DNA of 64,000 bases from Stagonosporopsis chrysanthemi. Lineage: Eukaryota > Ascomycota > Dothideomycetes > Pleosporales > Didymellaceae. The position numbers were made by a program, and so were the translations under genes. The notes under the pieces were generated by a model. It saw only the letters and a list, made by a program, of their open reading frames with translations. It was not told the origin of the DNA and made no database searches. This document shows positions 1-11,510 of this stretch, piece by piece. Position 1 is the stretch's first letter. Every line of letters begins with the position of its first letter. The stretch spans positions 1-64,000 of the forward strand of contig JAFISE010000166.1 in assembly GCA_022560025.1 (NCBI GenBank), read 5' to 3'.

Positions 1-1030
1 AGATTTAAACAAGTACTATAAGAGCTATACTATATAATTAAAGATAGAGTAATTATTTTTTTTTATATAGATAATATTATAATTGTATACTACTTAAAGT
101 ATAAGTAAGAAGTAGACAATGCTATTAAATAGATACAGAAATAATACTTATATACTAAAAGAAAAGACTTTTAGTAGTTTCTTAGTATAAAAATCTAATA
201 TAATAGATAGTAACAGACTATTTAACTATTATAAGCTGTATACGTTAACAAGATTAGTAAATTAGTAACTAGACAGAACATAAGGTATAATACACTAATA
301 TTTAGAATTAAGCTTAAGCCTAGAGACAACCTAGCTAAACTGCTAGAAATTAATTAATATTAGCAAAAGATTAGATCTTTATTGTTTATAGCAGTAACTA
401 CTTAACTTAATATAGCGTTTGCTATGTTGCAACTTGTACGTTTCTTAGCTAACTTAAGTAATAAATACTAAGACACTGCTAATTAAGTGCTCTTGTATTT
501 ATAAAAAACAAGGAACTTATTACTTAATTTTAGACAGGGCAAAGAGCTTAAAGTTGCAAGCAATATATTATTTACTAATAATACTATAGACTAAAAGAGT
601 TCTTAAAGATATATAATTAAGCTATTTAGAAGACTTATTATATAGAGAGCAAACAAGCAAGATATAGTTACAACGTTTACTACTAAGGCTAAGCTCTTAG
701 CACTGTCTTAAGTAGCTAAAAAAGTAATATTTACCTTATAATTACTAAAAGAGCTCTAAGTAACTCTAAGCAACCTAACTATAACTATTAAATATAACAA
801 TATACAGACAATACGTCTGCTTACTACAGACGTTGCTAGGCTGCACACTAAGCTTTAGTATATTAATATATATAACTACTAGTTATAATAAAAAGTTAGT
901 AGCAAAGTAATTAAAGTAAAATACGTCTTGTCTAATAGTATAATTGTAGATAGGTTTATAAAGTTATTGCTAATTAATACATAGGCTAGCTTCTTTAATT
1001 AATTAAGACTTGTTAAGAGCTAGAAGAGTA
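1..1030 (+). mobile_element. RIP-degraded Ty1/copia retrotransposon, reverse transcriptase-RNase H part
   Basis: Reading frame 1 from the first base gives a protein-like series of blocks in order for about 1 kb with no frameshift, interrupted only by TAA and TAG codons. A YIDNI block at 67-81 stands where copia reverse transcriptases have YVDD. It is followed by the thumb region, a block starting KPRDNLAKLLEIN near 315, and an RNase H region reaching about 1000 with KVKYVLSNS and a degraded integration-competence tail. The stops fall where CAA, CAG or TGG would be expected, and the DNA is extremely rich in TpA. This is what repeat-induced point mutation (C to T) does. The 5' part of the element lies beyond the window. 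The copy cannot be coding. The superfamily call is strong; the lineage within copia is not assignable. Confidence 0.85.
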
Positions 1031-2330
1031 TACTAAAGAATATTCTGCTTAAAAAGATATAAGAGCAACTAAAAGAACTTACTTTAAAGAGTTAATTAAC
1101 TAGTCTACACAGCTTGCAATAAAGATCTAAGCTAAGAGAGTATATTAAATAAAAAGTATTAGAGAAATAGGTTAGGTAATAAACTTGCTAAGAAACATAC
1201 AGAAGCTCTTACTAGAAACTAGATAAGACAAAAACTACTCTAAGATATACAATTAATATATTATTATCAACCTACTATAATTACTATCTAATCTAATACT
1301 TACACTACTTAATAAATACCTAACTTAAGTCTGTCTTCTAACTACTTCTTAGTACAATCTTCTCTAAGCTTCTAAGTATAAGAAGAAAAGTCTTTATAGA
1401 GTTTAGATAGATAGTTTTAAAGTATCTTTTTATATAAGACTTATAGAAATAGAGATCTAGTCTTATAGTTTATTCTAGTACTTTTATATACTTTATAGTA
1501 GATACTTATACTTTTTAGACTTTTTTAGCATCTTGTGTTTAGGCTAGCAAATAAGTAGAGGTTAGGTAAGAGTTAAGGTAGCACGTAATAGTACCTAACC
1601 TCTACCTAAACTCTACCTGTACTAATTTAGTACTAAGTAAGTAGAAGTTAGGTTGTCTCTACTTAGAGTTAAAGTAGAGTAGAGGTTATACTAATATTAT
1701 AGAAGATTTTATCCTATAGTAAGAGTGCTAATTATTACTACCTATTATTATACACTATAGTAGGCTTACTTTAATAAAGTTATTTTGTAGCAAGATAAGC
1801 TATTTATTATAACTTAAAATTACATACCTTAGTAGGTACTCTTAACTTAACTCTAACCTAGGTCTGTGCAACCTAACTCTTACTCTTACCTACGCTAGAG
1901 GTACCTCTACCTAACCTCTACTCTTAGCCTATGCAACTCTAACCTAACTACTACTCTAAGGTCTGTGCAACCTTAACTTAACTCTTACTTACTACTAGGT
2001 ACTTTAAACTTATTTGCTAGCCTACTTATATTATTATATATATTGTATGTATAAGCTAGCTTAATATTATAGTTAGCAATCTTCTACTGTAGTAGATTAA
2101 AGTATAGCTTATACTTATACCTAGACTTAGCATTGTAGTAATTAGAGTCTATACCTATTAACTATTTAGAGTAGAGGTAGTTATAGTAACGTTAGAGAAA
2201 GCGTGTAACCTAGCTTTTAGAGCAAGGATTCTAGGCTACTTTAGGCGCAAAATTTTGTATTATAGTCCTTGTAGGTGCTATATAACAGCTGTTTAGTACT
2301 CTTATATACTTTACAAGGTCCTCTTCTTGT
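1031..2330. repeat. AT-rich non-coding block downstream of the copia relic
   Basis: No usable reading frame on either strand. Between about 1550 and 1690 and again between 1840 and 1990 there are many diverged copies of a short CTAACCTCTAC-like unit in both orientations, together with repeated GTCTGTGCAACC words. It may be the remains of a long terminal repeat or of a second inserted repeat. The base composition returns to normal at about 2330, a sharp isochore boundary. I cannot identify LTR ends. Confidence 0.5.
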
Positions 2331-3837
2331 TGTGGGGTGAGCTTGTGTTAGTGTTGGTTGGCGACGCGTTGAGGTACCTGCACACCACGGTGCGCGCGGG
2401 ATAGAGTATTTTGATTAACGCTATGCTTAAGCGCAATATTTGTATAGACAAGTTTATTGCTAGGCTTCAATTTACAAATCTCTGCAAGCGCATCATTGAT
2501 TCCTGGCATGGTTGTTGAGTTATTACGCGTTGAAATTTGGTGTAGATGTTGTGCACCGATCGTTGGTTGACTCCGATCGTTGGGTGCACAGACACGTTAT
2601 GGCCGCCTCTGCAACCTGCAGGCTTGTAGAGACAGCCTGTTGAATCACAGACTCGTACGAACAACTCACCCACTACAATACGATGAGTCATGGGCGTTGT
2701 GGCAAGCATCCAAGAACATGATGTCACGTTGATTCAGAAGTCGTGACTTCGTGACAACGCGTTACGCGACTAGCGCGACGGGCGACGGGCGACTTGAATC
2801 CAAAGATTGCCGCTCGATGTACTGCCTTCAGTAACTAGCTTGTTTTTGGACAATGACTGGACATGCAATTCGCCGATGACAATAGAATTTTGGACACGTC
2901 ATGACAACTCCTGATTAGACATCTCTTGCACATCACCGATGTACGCAGTGGACAACTGAGGCCGGGCAATTGGAAGGGGCATGGCTTTGAACCGCCTGTA
3001 AATCAAGCGGCCCCTATAACGTGTATACCATGCCTTGGATAGGCCAAGGCCAATCACTACCAAGGCAAGCAGGTGGGCCAGCCACCAGTGAGGTAGCGCA
3101 CAACGCATACTGCGAGCTCACGAGTATTGTCACGATCGGTCAGGGACTATAGGTAACATCATAGCCCTTGCGAGCTCTCTATTCGTCTAGATTGAGGGGG
3201 TATCTTCTGGTCCTAATGCTCCTCCTGCAAGTGCTAGCGACAGGCAGAAATCACTCTGCCGTGTCATGGCACTTCCTGTCTCATTCAGATGTAATGACTC
3301 CTCCGCCATTTCGTGTCTAGGCAGCGACGCTCAAACCGGAGCTCCTCCATGCGAGCCAACAGCTCAAGCACGATGGATTCAGGCGTGCATCCAGCCGCTT
3401 TACTTCGCCCTTCCGCCCTTCCTATCCTTCCACACGTGACCCGGAGTCCTAGGGCTAAGCTTTGTTGGACCATGAAACACGACTTGCAGAACGCCTGGAC
3501 TAGGGTTCTAAAGGGTGCATTCACTGCTACGAGTCCTGACTTAGTGGTTCCCACGCCTCCAGGTGGCTGTCAGAGTCATCTTTGCCCGAAATTTATCTGT
3601 ACGACAGGGTGCCGTAGGCGCAGTGGTCGACCAAGTAAGCGTCAACCACGCGCAGGGTGTTGAGTGGAATGGCTGTGCCGCTGGTGCAGACACAAAGCAG
3701 CAGGCTAGTGCCCAGCGGCGATGGTGATCATAATGCGTAACTTCGTAATGATTTCAATCTCATGGTAATGGGCATTGAGCGGAGAAATGGCATATGACGA
3801 AGGAGAGATGAGGTCTGGAAATTTGAAATGAAAACCA
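2331..3837. other. Intergenic region, no supported gene
   Basis: Balanced base composition. Short open frames exist on both strands, for example a 69-codon one at 2899-3108 (minus) that begins with a possible membrane helix, and one at 3313-3663 (plus). None resembles a known family and none has a convincing splice continuation. Repeated short GACGGGCGAC motifs occur near 2775-2790. I call nothing here. Confidence 0.4.
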
Positions 3838-4209
3838 TCATGAATACCCAAAGTCATCGAAGCCATCGAAGAGGTCGGTGACCACCTTCATCATGGGTTC
3901 GAAGAGACTCACTTCGTCGCCTGGCTCGCCGCCAAACACGCGAAGCTGATGAGACTCTACTGCCTTTGCTCTCTCTTGCTCAAATCGAAGTCGATTCTGC
4001 CATGCGAAATATGTCTGGTGCCAGTGGTCTGCTGAGATGTTGCCGACGGGCGCATGCGTTGGCTGATAGGGAGATATCATCGTAGACGACTGCGAAGAAT
4101 GGGTATCGATCGAATTACTCCGATGATGCTGGATGCTTTGATTTGTGTTGTCGCCGTCCCGATGGCGAGGGCGGCTCCTGGTGCGTTTCCTGTTGTGGCG
4201 TTTTCCCAT
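3838..4209 (-). CDS. Hypothetical basic/acidic protein, 123 aa
   Basis: A single-exon reading frame starting at ATG 4209. The N-terminus is very basic (residues 1-20 are mostly Arg, Lys and His, resembling a nuclear targeting signal). A Ser/His/Gln-rich stretch follows to about residue 45. A more ordered-looking C-terminal half has Trp and Phe residues (HWHQTYFAWQNRLRFEQER) and ends with an acidic, aromatic tail (LFDGFDDFGYS). I do not recognise the family. The uneven amino-acid use and the amphipathic middle make it more gene-like than the shadow frames nearby. It has no close neighbour on the same strand. It could be the last exon of a longer gene, although an upstream exon was not obvious. 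Confidence 0.5.
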   Translation of the reverse strand: MGKRHNRKRTRSRPRHRDGDNTNQSIQHHRSNSIDTHSSQSSTMISPYQPTHAPVGNISADHWHQTYFAWQNRLRFEQERAKAVESHQLRVFGGEPGDEVSLFEPMMKVVTDLFDGFDDFGYS

Positions 4210-5710
4210 ATTGTATTATATTGTGCTGTGGATTATTTTGGGAGATATTGTAGAGAGGCAGAGAGATGAAATGCAATGAAAAGCAACCGAAGACAACGAA
4301 AAGTCGCCCCGCAAAGCGAAGACTCCTGATAGTGGAGTGATGGGCAGGAGACAGACTTGTATATTATATACGGATGGATACGGAAGACGCAATTGCCAGA
4401 TCATGCTGACAACAGTCAGGAGCCCGCAGTGACTCAGACGCCTTGATGGTGCAAGCTAGGTAATGCTGGCGTGACAGATCCGATCACGGTCCGTGTCGGC
4501 GCGTGATTCGTCAGTGTGGCGAAGCTTATACCGCTCCCACATCAGGAGTCAGAACATCAATTCAAGCCCGACTTCGCACAACAAATTTGCCTTTGTTCCG
4601 ACTCACATTGATGACAATCTGCGCTTTGCGACGGAAGGGCGCATCGAAGATGCTGACACAGCGTTGTTGATTCCTGTGCTGAGGTCCCTTCGCGCGCAGC
4701 CTCAAATTCTTCTCGCACGTTCCACGGCGCTGCACGGATCATCAATTGTTGACTGATGTCAAGCAACAAACAGCGGAACACGTCAACTCAGGCTTCACCT
4801 CCTTGTAACACGTTTCAAACAACTCTGCGATGACCTCATACCCGGGCCACCTCAGGATATTCAAAGAAGACACGGAACAATGCTGCCCAACAGGGCCGCA
4901 ACACATGGCCAGCTTGACGCCTTCTAGTCTTGCTCCCAGATAATGGGCTCTCAAGTCGTCGCAATCGATTCTGATCGAGCCACATCTGCTTGTCCAGGTG
5001 ACAGTGCACAGAGTGCTCATACTATCCACAATTCTAGTCACGACTTTGATAAAATCACAGACGCACGCAGCACGTGGTGTCTGCCGCCTGGAGACAGTGC
5101 TCAAGGCCGCCAAACAGCAGTTCATGCAAGCAACGGAGATCATAGTTAAGACGATCTGGGCATGATACCCGAGTCAACGCAAGGCTGCCATTCCTTCGAC
5201 GCGCTAGTAATGTTTTTACTCGCGTGCTAGTGCACGCGCTCTTACGTGCTCACGTGTAAGCAATTTCTGCTGTCACGTAGCTGCCTACCATTCCAGTATG
5301 CACACGTGCAGTATGCCCCTTCTTTCATCTCATAGCCTCAGACAGAACATGCACGACGTCATTGTAAGAGTCGGGGGTCGATCAAACTGTTTTGCCGACA
5401 GTTCTCAGGTCGGCTCTCCGCTATCTGCACTCCGGACCTTAGTTTGGCAGCGAGCGACCACTCTCATCCTTCGGGAACATGTCGAAACGCGTAAGCTGGA
5501 TTATCTTATGCTACGCAAAGCGTCATTTCTATCGGTAAGACCCCGCATCATACGTGTATGGTGGTGCACCACTTGGCTGCAGCTTGGGGGCGGTGCTATG
5601 CACCGGCTTCCATAAGCAGTGGCTGTTCAAGTATGCTTTCCTATCTTGCTTTCTTTCTTCTGTAACTCCATCGTCGCGACTTTTCTTTAGTACCGTGAAT
5701 TCATCCCACA
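4210..5710. other. Intergenic region, no supported gene
   Basis: Several overlapping open frames (up to 133 codons at 4742-5143, minus) have no recognisable motif and overlap frames on the other strand, so none is called. The last 400 bp is the probable upstream region of the cytochrome b561 gene. Confidence 0.4.
5221..5308. promoter_or_regulatory. Palindrome cluster with two CACGTG boxes
   Basis: A perfect 7-bp inverted repeat (CGCGTGC-TAGT-GCACGCG, 5221-5238) is followed by CACGTG at 5251-5256 and again at 5303-5308, with further ACGTG words between. CACGTG is the E-box core bound by bHLH factors. The cluster lies about 400 bp before the b561 start codon. Its regulatory role is inferred only from motif density. 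Confidence 0.35.
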
Positions 5711-6614
5711 ATGACTCTTGGACTCAGAGCAGCTCTGCTGGTCTTAGGTAATCTTCATATAGGACCAAATTTCGCCCGCAATAGCTCACAGTCTCATAGC
5801 AGCAACAACAGTTGTCGCGCAGTATGGCCCCGGAGGACGGTACGGTGATGGATCAAATAACAATGGCGGTAACGACGATAACAACGGAGCCTTTGGTAGT
5901 GGACAAGGCGGACAGGGCGGTCCATCACAGTCCTGGATCAACAGCCGACAAAAAGTCCTTATCGCACATGGAGTGTTAGCATCGCTGGCCTTTGTCATCT
6001 TCTTTCCGGCCGGCAGCATTCTCATTCGGCTCGGTTCCTTTCGTAGTGCATGGCTCATACATGGCCTGTTTCAGCTATTCGCGTACTTGGTATACACAGC
6101 AGCGATCGGTATTGGTATCTGGCTGGCGCAACAAGCCCCTGCTCAAGCTGGTCTCCTATCCAGGTACCATCCTATAATCGGTCTTATCCTGTTTGCAATC
6201 TTGTTCTTCCAACCCATCATGGGCTATATCCACCACCTGAGGTTCAAGAAACTTAAGCGCCGTACGCTCTGGTCTTTCGGACACTTGTGGCTTGGAAGGA
6301 TTGCTATAACGTTGGGTATCATTAACGGAGGACTCGGATTGCTCCTTGCATACGATGCACCTTTGGGTTTTGCGCCTACTCAGGGCCAGGCTATCGCATA
6401 TGGTGTCGTCGCAGGCATCATGTGGCTGCTCTATGTCGTCGCAGCTATCTTCGGGGAGCGAAGAAGGGGGAATGCTGGAAAGAGGATTGATGACGAGACT
6501 GGAAAGGGGTTGGGTAATAAGAGATCCCAATCTAGTTCGCGGTCTCCCCACAAAGAACGTTATGGGTGGGTGCATAATTGCATGTATTGCGAACGTTATG
6601 CTGACCCAATATAG
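5711..6614 (+). CDS. Secreted-pathway cytochrome b561-domain membrane protein (283 aa)
   Basis: Two exons, 5711-5747 and 5800-6614. The GTAATC...CATAG intron joins MTLGLRAALLVL to AATTVVAQYGPGG, which completes a signal peptide. A Gly/Asn/Gln-rich linker of about 45 residues follows. Then come five or so membrane helices with histidines at cytochrome b561 positions: an AHG near the first helix, LIHGLFQ, YHPIIG, YIHHLRF and FGHLWLGR. The tail is cytoplasmic and Ser/Arg/Lys-rich. The family moves electrons across membranes through two b haems. No DOMON domain is present ahead of the b561 part, unlike many fungal relatives. The gene sits 2 kb before the arrestin gene and 5 kb from the FET3/FTR1 pair; a link to ferric reduction is only a speculation. 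The domain call is firm and the substrate unknown. Confidence 0.85.
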
Positions 6615-7125
6615 ACATCGCTACAACTAGGATGCGAACCTTCGTGCAGTGTGGTTAGGTATGACTGTTAGTCTTCCAAGTTTCGAAACTTGAGATGCTT
6701 TTGGTAGACATTGTGACCTGAGCGATAATTTTGGGGAGTCATCAGCATGCTTCTCGTGGTATTGTACAGAGAAGAATTGGCGAACAGAATGTAAAATTTT
6801 CGGACTCCTATTCACGACTCCAGCCACGGCCCTTTTAACTTATATCTTCAGATCACGCATTGAAGGGACGTGGAGACTCGAGCATGTTAAGCCAATCACA
6901 GGTGCATGAGCTCGCCAACGCTAAACCCCGTTCAGTATGAGGATTGAGTCTTGGCTTCCTTTTTGGAGACTTGATCTGTGCTCACATGCAAGTGATGGAT
7001 TACGAGATGTTCTGGCCGCATCGCGTCGGCAGACGTGCCGGCCCCACGAGGATGTCTTCTCTCCTCGTCGAGTTTATATCTACATTGCTCCTGGGTGATC
7101 GATCACGATACAGATACAAGTCGTG

Positions 7126-8406
7126 ATGGGAAAATTCAAAATGGTCCTCCAGGCCCCGGCTGATCACACCATTACGCTGAACCCCGCACGAGGTGCCTCA
7201 GACTCATTATTCCACGGACAAATATTACTTTCCAACATACTGTCACAATGCGAGGTTCACATCACACTTACAAGAGTTGGGCGCTTAAAAAGAGGTAAAG
7301 AGACCAAGAATGAAGTGTCGACGTCCTCGAAGGCGTTCTTGGGCGAGCTTGGATTCTTGGGACCTCAGAAAGAGCAGGAGCAAGAGCGATTCGACTTTGA
7401 GGCTGCAGAGAAGCTGTGTGGCTGTTCGATCAGGCCTTCACAAGGACAACCTGGATCTAAGACAGTCAAATGCGACTTTGATCTGCAAATACCTTCATAT
7501 CTGCCTGCGACTGCGGCGCTGCCATCGGCCAATATCTCATATGCCATTTTCGCAACTTGTGTGTTGCCTAACGGCAAGATATTGCAGACGAGACAGGACC
7601 TACGTATCATCCGCAATAATGCCGAAACCATAGTCCTTGAACCGTCTCGAACAGTGGCTTTTCCAGAAACTTCATTTGCTGTCCGAGTCAGCTTCGACTT
7701 GCCAAAGACTTGTCCAAGGAACACTACGATATCAACGACTTTGCAGCTCAAAGGTCTTCAACTTCCCCTAAACGATCGAATGCGCGTCACAGAGACACGC
7801 TGGCTAGTTCCCCGCGAGATAAGATGGGAGCTTGACGAGACCACCATCATCGTTACTGGCCTCCCCGACGCAACAGGTCACATCCCCATGTCGACTGCGC
7901 AACGCAATTTGAAGAAGCGAAAACTCGCCAGCGGCAAAGAGAAGCTCAAACTGAGATACCCGTTCATCCGGTCTAGCAATACACCCATAAACATGCTGCC
8001 TGGTGATACCGGCATGGAAGTTCCATTCACCGTCACAGTACCCAAAAATAACTCTCTCGGAGACAGTACCGCGCTTTCTGTCGCAGGAGGCCACATCATG
8101 CACACCGTGCTCTCCTGTGACACGCCTCTCGACCCCGACCTACCGCAAAAGAGGTTCGCAGTCTATCTCGAGTACAAATTGCACGTCTGGCTGCGTATCG
8201 GTGAAGATGTATTTGACGTGGCATCCGGCGACCTGGTGAACCGTAAGATGGACGAGATGGCCTATACAGTCGTGTGTCCACTCACGGCACAGCAGAGCGA
8301 CCATGCTGCATCGATAGACCAAGACGAGGAGCCAGCACCGATTGTACCGCCGGTCTATGATGGCGTATGGGAACAACCACCGCCCCAGTACACGAGGTGT
8401 AGCTGA
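7126..8406 (+). CDS. Arrestin-like trafficking adaptor with PY motifs (426 aa)
   Basis: Single exon; ATG at 7126. The N-terminal half has an arrestin-fold pattern (a LFHGQILLSNIL strand, then PSYLPATAALPSANISYAIFA near residue 130). The C-terminal half is a second beta-sandwich (FPETSFAVRVSFDL to EYKLHVWLRIGEDVFD). A Lys-rich segment (LKKRKLASGKEKLKLRYPF) sits near residue 265. The last 20 residues carry PPVY and PPQY. PY motifs of the PPxY type bind the WW domains of Rsp5/Nedd4 ubiquitin ligases. In fungi such arrestin-related (ART) proteins bring the ligase to plasma-membrane transporters for endocytosis. Which transporter it serves cannot be read from sequence. An LDB19/Art1-like assignment is possible but not proven. 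Confidence 0.8.
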   Translation: MGKFKMVLQAPADHTITLNPARGASDSLFHGQILLSNILSQCEVHITLTRVGRLKRGKETKNEVSTSSKAFLGELGFLGPQKEQEQERFDFEAAEKLCGCSIRPSQGQPGSKTVKCDFDLQIPSYLPATAALPSANISYAIFATCVLPNGKILQTRQDLRIIRNNAETIVLEPSRTVAFPETSFAVRVSFDLPKTCPRNTTISTTLQLKGLQLPLNDRMRVTETRWLVPREIRWELDETTIIVTGLPDATGHIPMSTAQRNLKKRKLASGKEKLKLRYPFIRSSNTPINMLPGDTGMEVPFTVTVPKNNSLGDSTALSVAGGHIMHTVLSCDTPLDPDLPQKRFAVYLEYKLHVWLRIGEDVFDVASGDLVNRKMDEMAYTVVCPLTAQQSDHAASIDQDEEPAPIVPPVYDGVWEQPPPQYTRCS

Positions 8407-8806
8407 GAGCTTCATGATACTGTCGAGGGGGCTGTGACGGATCCAAACGTTCAGCTGCCTCGGCAGATTTAATCATAGTTGAACCCGATCGACGCCCTGT
8501 CTTGAGACTGAGGTGCAGGTCCATACTGAGGCACATACGCCACATTGGTCTGAGAAAAGACTACTAGCAACTGCTGCTCATACGGAGTCGAGCAAGCGCC
8601 GGCCGAGGTACCGATTCATTTGCCTTACACCGGTTCGAGCACTGTAGCCGTCCGTGCGACGCAGGTGGACGTGGTCCGTGGAAGTATGCGTAGTGGGAGG
8701 AGCAGAGTCATTAGGACACAGGACAGAACAGTGGAACGTCCGTAAATTAGAAACTGCTAAGGCCACTGGGCTACACCCTCCTCAACTGCAATCATTGCGT
8801 CGTGCT

Positions 8807-10678
8807 CTATTGGAGCTTTTTCGTACCTACGGGCTTAAGTCCATACCACCCAATAACTCCCATGCCCAAGAACGCACTCACGCAACTGAACACCAGAGCC
8901 ACAATACCGCGTGCGGTGAATCCCGCCGGCAATTCCCCAGGACTCTTGTTCTCCCCTATCAGATCCATAAAATTGACCGTGTTACCCGCCGCATTGCCCG
9001 CCGTCGGCACGTTACCAGCTGTACACGCGTCCCAGTGGTCTTGCGGAATCTTGCCCTCGAGCTCGGCTTGAATGGCGAGCGGCGCTTCGACAAGCGTGAT
9101 GGCGAGGCCAGAGGCCATATGCCATTCCAGATGGCAATGCTGATAAGGTTAGCGTCAAGGCCGAGGCGGCGCGGGTGCGGCGCGGGTACTTACGAAGAGC
9201 CAGATGCCGGGATTGTTGGACTGAAAGCGCAGCACGATGTGGCCGTTTGGTCGCACTAGTACGGTATCTCGCCTCATCGGTGTTGTTTCGAACGCAGTTT
9301 GCGTCGCGTTGTTCGGGTCAAAGAAGCCGGCTTCTTCTTCTGAGCGCGCCACGACTTGGAATGCGTGGCCGTGCAAGTGGAAAGGATGCTTTCCAGGGTC
9401 GTCATTGTTGAGGATAATTTCTACAACCTGGTTCTGGGCGAGTATGAAGGGGTTGGTGTCATGGCCGTAGATCAGGGGGTCGGTCGCGTTGGCACCTGTA
9501 GAGAGGGTTGTGTAGAGTGTGGGCACTTTGGGAGCGACGTAGGTAATATCATTGAAGAAGGCATAGTTTGCACCATCGTTGAGGTTGTCCATCTTCATGT
9601 CGAGGGTAATTGATTGGTCAACATTGGAGTATATGGCCTCTTTGTCGTATGGAACGAGAGTGAAGTCGTCGAATTGGGCATCGAATGAGTCCACTGGCGT
9701 AGCCTCGGGCTTCGCTTTGTTTTCGTCGTAGATGAGCCATCCTGTCACGTTGGGGTTCAGGCCGTCAGGGACGACATCAAAAAGATCCTGCCGAAAGGTT
9801 TAGTCGATAGAGATGTGTGCAGCAGATGCGAGACTTACCTCGTCCATCGAACCAACAAAAGCAAAGTTCGAATTTGTGTCGTTCTTGGCTGTGATCAAGA
9901 CGCTATATCTCTGAGCTGCGGTTATGTATAGCATCTCAGCATCTGTAGGTTCAGTGTAGATGCCATCAACCTCAACGACTCGCATAGTGTGGTCCTCGAA
10001 CCACACGTATTGTGCTGCAAACGCCCCAATGTTGATCATGCGAAACATATACGTCTTCCCTGGCTCGATTCTGACAGTCAAATTCTGCGTGTCATTTACT
10101 AGTGCGGCCTGAGGGACAGGCTCTGCTCCAGAGGGGTTCGCAATGCTGATGAAGCCTGATATAAGTCTGGGCATGGACTTGTGGTACCAATCTGAGAAGG
10201 TAAGAACAATCTCCTCGTCGTACTGGTCCTTGAAAGGATTCTCAGGATCTTTTACAATAAGGGGCCCCCGGAGACCATCGGGATACTGGCCACGCACGTG
10301 ACTGTGGTACCAGTATGTGCCAGGCTGATCGACGGTGAAGTTGTATGTGAAGGACGACCCAGGCTGAATGCCGCATTGAGTAACGGCGACGGGTCCGTCC
10401 ATATGCGTTGTGCCGTTCATATACAATCCATGGAAGTGAAGACTTGTGCTTTCATTTCCGAGAGAGTTCTTGACATTGACAATGACCTGGTCCCCTTTGG
10501 TTGCGACGATGGGAGGGATTGGCCATTGTCCGTTGATGCCGATGACCGAGCGATTGTACTGGCCGTCTGGGTTGGCAGATGTCCAAGCTACGTCGAAGTC
10601 GTATGTGACAGTAGCGGCGTGGGCTGCGGAGAGAAGAAGGGATAGTGGAAGCAGGAAGTGCGAAAGAGAGATAGCCAT
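8807..10678 (-). CDS. Fet3-type multicopper oxidase, iron-uptake ferroxidase (588 aa)
   Basis: Three exons: 10678-9839, 9787-9194, 9139-8807. A signal peptide ([21 protein letters not shown]) is followed by three cupredoxin domains with the copper clusters [19 protein letters not shown] and HCHLEWHM. The second intron splits the last one: IWLF joins HCHLEWHM. One membrane helix ([22 protein letters not shown]) near the C-terminus leaves a short tail. This is the Fet3 topology, with oxidase domains outside and one anchor, rather than a soluble laccase. It would oxidise ferrous iron and pass it to the permease, whose gene is divergently transcribed from a shared 875-bp promoter. Oddity: the segment after YHSH reads GQYPDG, where yeast Fet3p has Glu185 in QYEDG, and the IYGHD segment differs from the yeast Asp409 site. 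The iron-oxidising residues may therefore differ. Confidence 0.92.
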
Positions 10679-10943
10679 AATGACGCTGCAAGGACCTCGA
10701 GAAGGGTGGGAAGAGGGGGGAGAGGGGGGAGAAGCGGGCGACCAGGAAACACAGGTATAGAGTAGCGAAGGTCTACTGATCTCGCTCACTCGATCAAAGA
10801 TCCAAGTTGATCAGATGCAAGAGATAAGATGCTTGCCCCGTGATGGCAGGAATCAAAATCAGACAAGGCCGAGCCGTCCAGAAACGCCCGCTCTCGCTAC
10901 ACCAGAAAATCTCGACCTCGAGTATGATCCGTACAGTGTCAGG

Positions 10944-10952
10944 TTATCAGAT
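10944..10952 (-). promoter_or_regulatory. SreA-type GATA site (TTATCAGAT)
   Basis: Exact match, on the minus strand, to ATCWGATAA, the extended GATA motif bound by fungal iron regulators of the SreA/Sre1 family. It lies 266 bp before the FET3 start. Confidence 0.7.
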
Positions 10953-11150
10953 CATCTGGAGATAATCCAACCCAACAGCCGCCATCGAGCGGGGCCTCCC
11001 TCGCGATTCGCCGTCCGTCCTCGCACCACGAGCATCGACACTGGTATTGTCGCACTACTCAACTCCTCAGGCGCACGCTCCGGCCTTGCAGTCGCTCTCT
11101 GATTCGCCAAAACAAGAGGAGTTCGTTAAAGCGTACAGATTTATCGGCCC

Positions 11151-11159
11151 ATCTGATAA
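11151..11159 (+). promoter_or_regulatory. SreA-type GATA site (ATCTGATAA)
   Basis: Exact match to ATCWGATAA on the plus strand, about midway between the two start codons. Confidence 0.7.
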
Positions 11160-11501
11160 TCTGGACCCCGATCGCCCCAGCTCAAGACTAAGCGAACGGG
11201 CTTGTTCGCGTTACGATGGGTGCTAGCTGGGATAGTGTGAAGCTTGATTGGATTTGGCGGTCTTGGCGCGTTGCAGATCATGAATCGCAGGTGCGTGAAT
11301 ATCGCTGTTCTGCTGCTGCAATGGCCTTGGGCTATCCAAAGTTTGCTGCACATTTGGTGATGACTAGCGATAGTTTACCCTCGTGGCTTGAAGAAGGGCC
11401 GCATGCGGGACTTGTGACGGCTCGCAGCGCATGAGGGGTTTCTATGTTCCTTCTGCTTCTGATCAGATTAGATATTCTTTCTTGACACGCCCCTCTTCTC
11501 T

Positions 11502-11510
11502 TTATCAGAT
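11502..11510 (-). promoter_or_regulatory. SreA-type GATA site (TTATCAGAT)
   Basis: Third exact match, minus strand, 44 bp before the FTR1 start codon. A CCAAT box begins 5 bp further on (11515-11519). A site so close to the start could act on the permease gene in particular. Confidence 0.7.

Noticed and set aside
1..2330. Telomere-proximal end
   Set aside because: No TTAGGG-type repeats are present; the AT-rich block is better explained by RIP on a retrotransposon.
3313..3663. 116-codon plus frame possibly coding
   Set aside because: It overlaps a minus frame of similar length, has random-looking Ser/Arg composition, and no motif or splice partner.
4742..5143. 133-codon minus frame with many cysteines
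   Set aside because: No signal peptide or domain, and other frames over the same bases are equally open.
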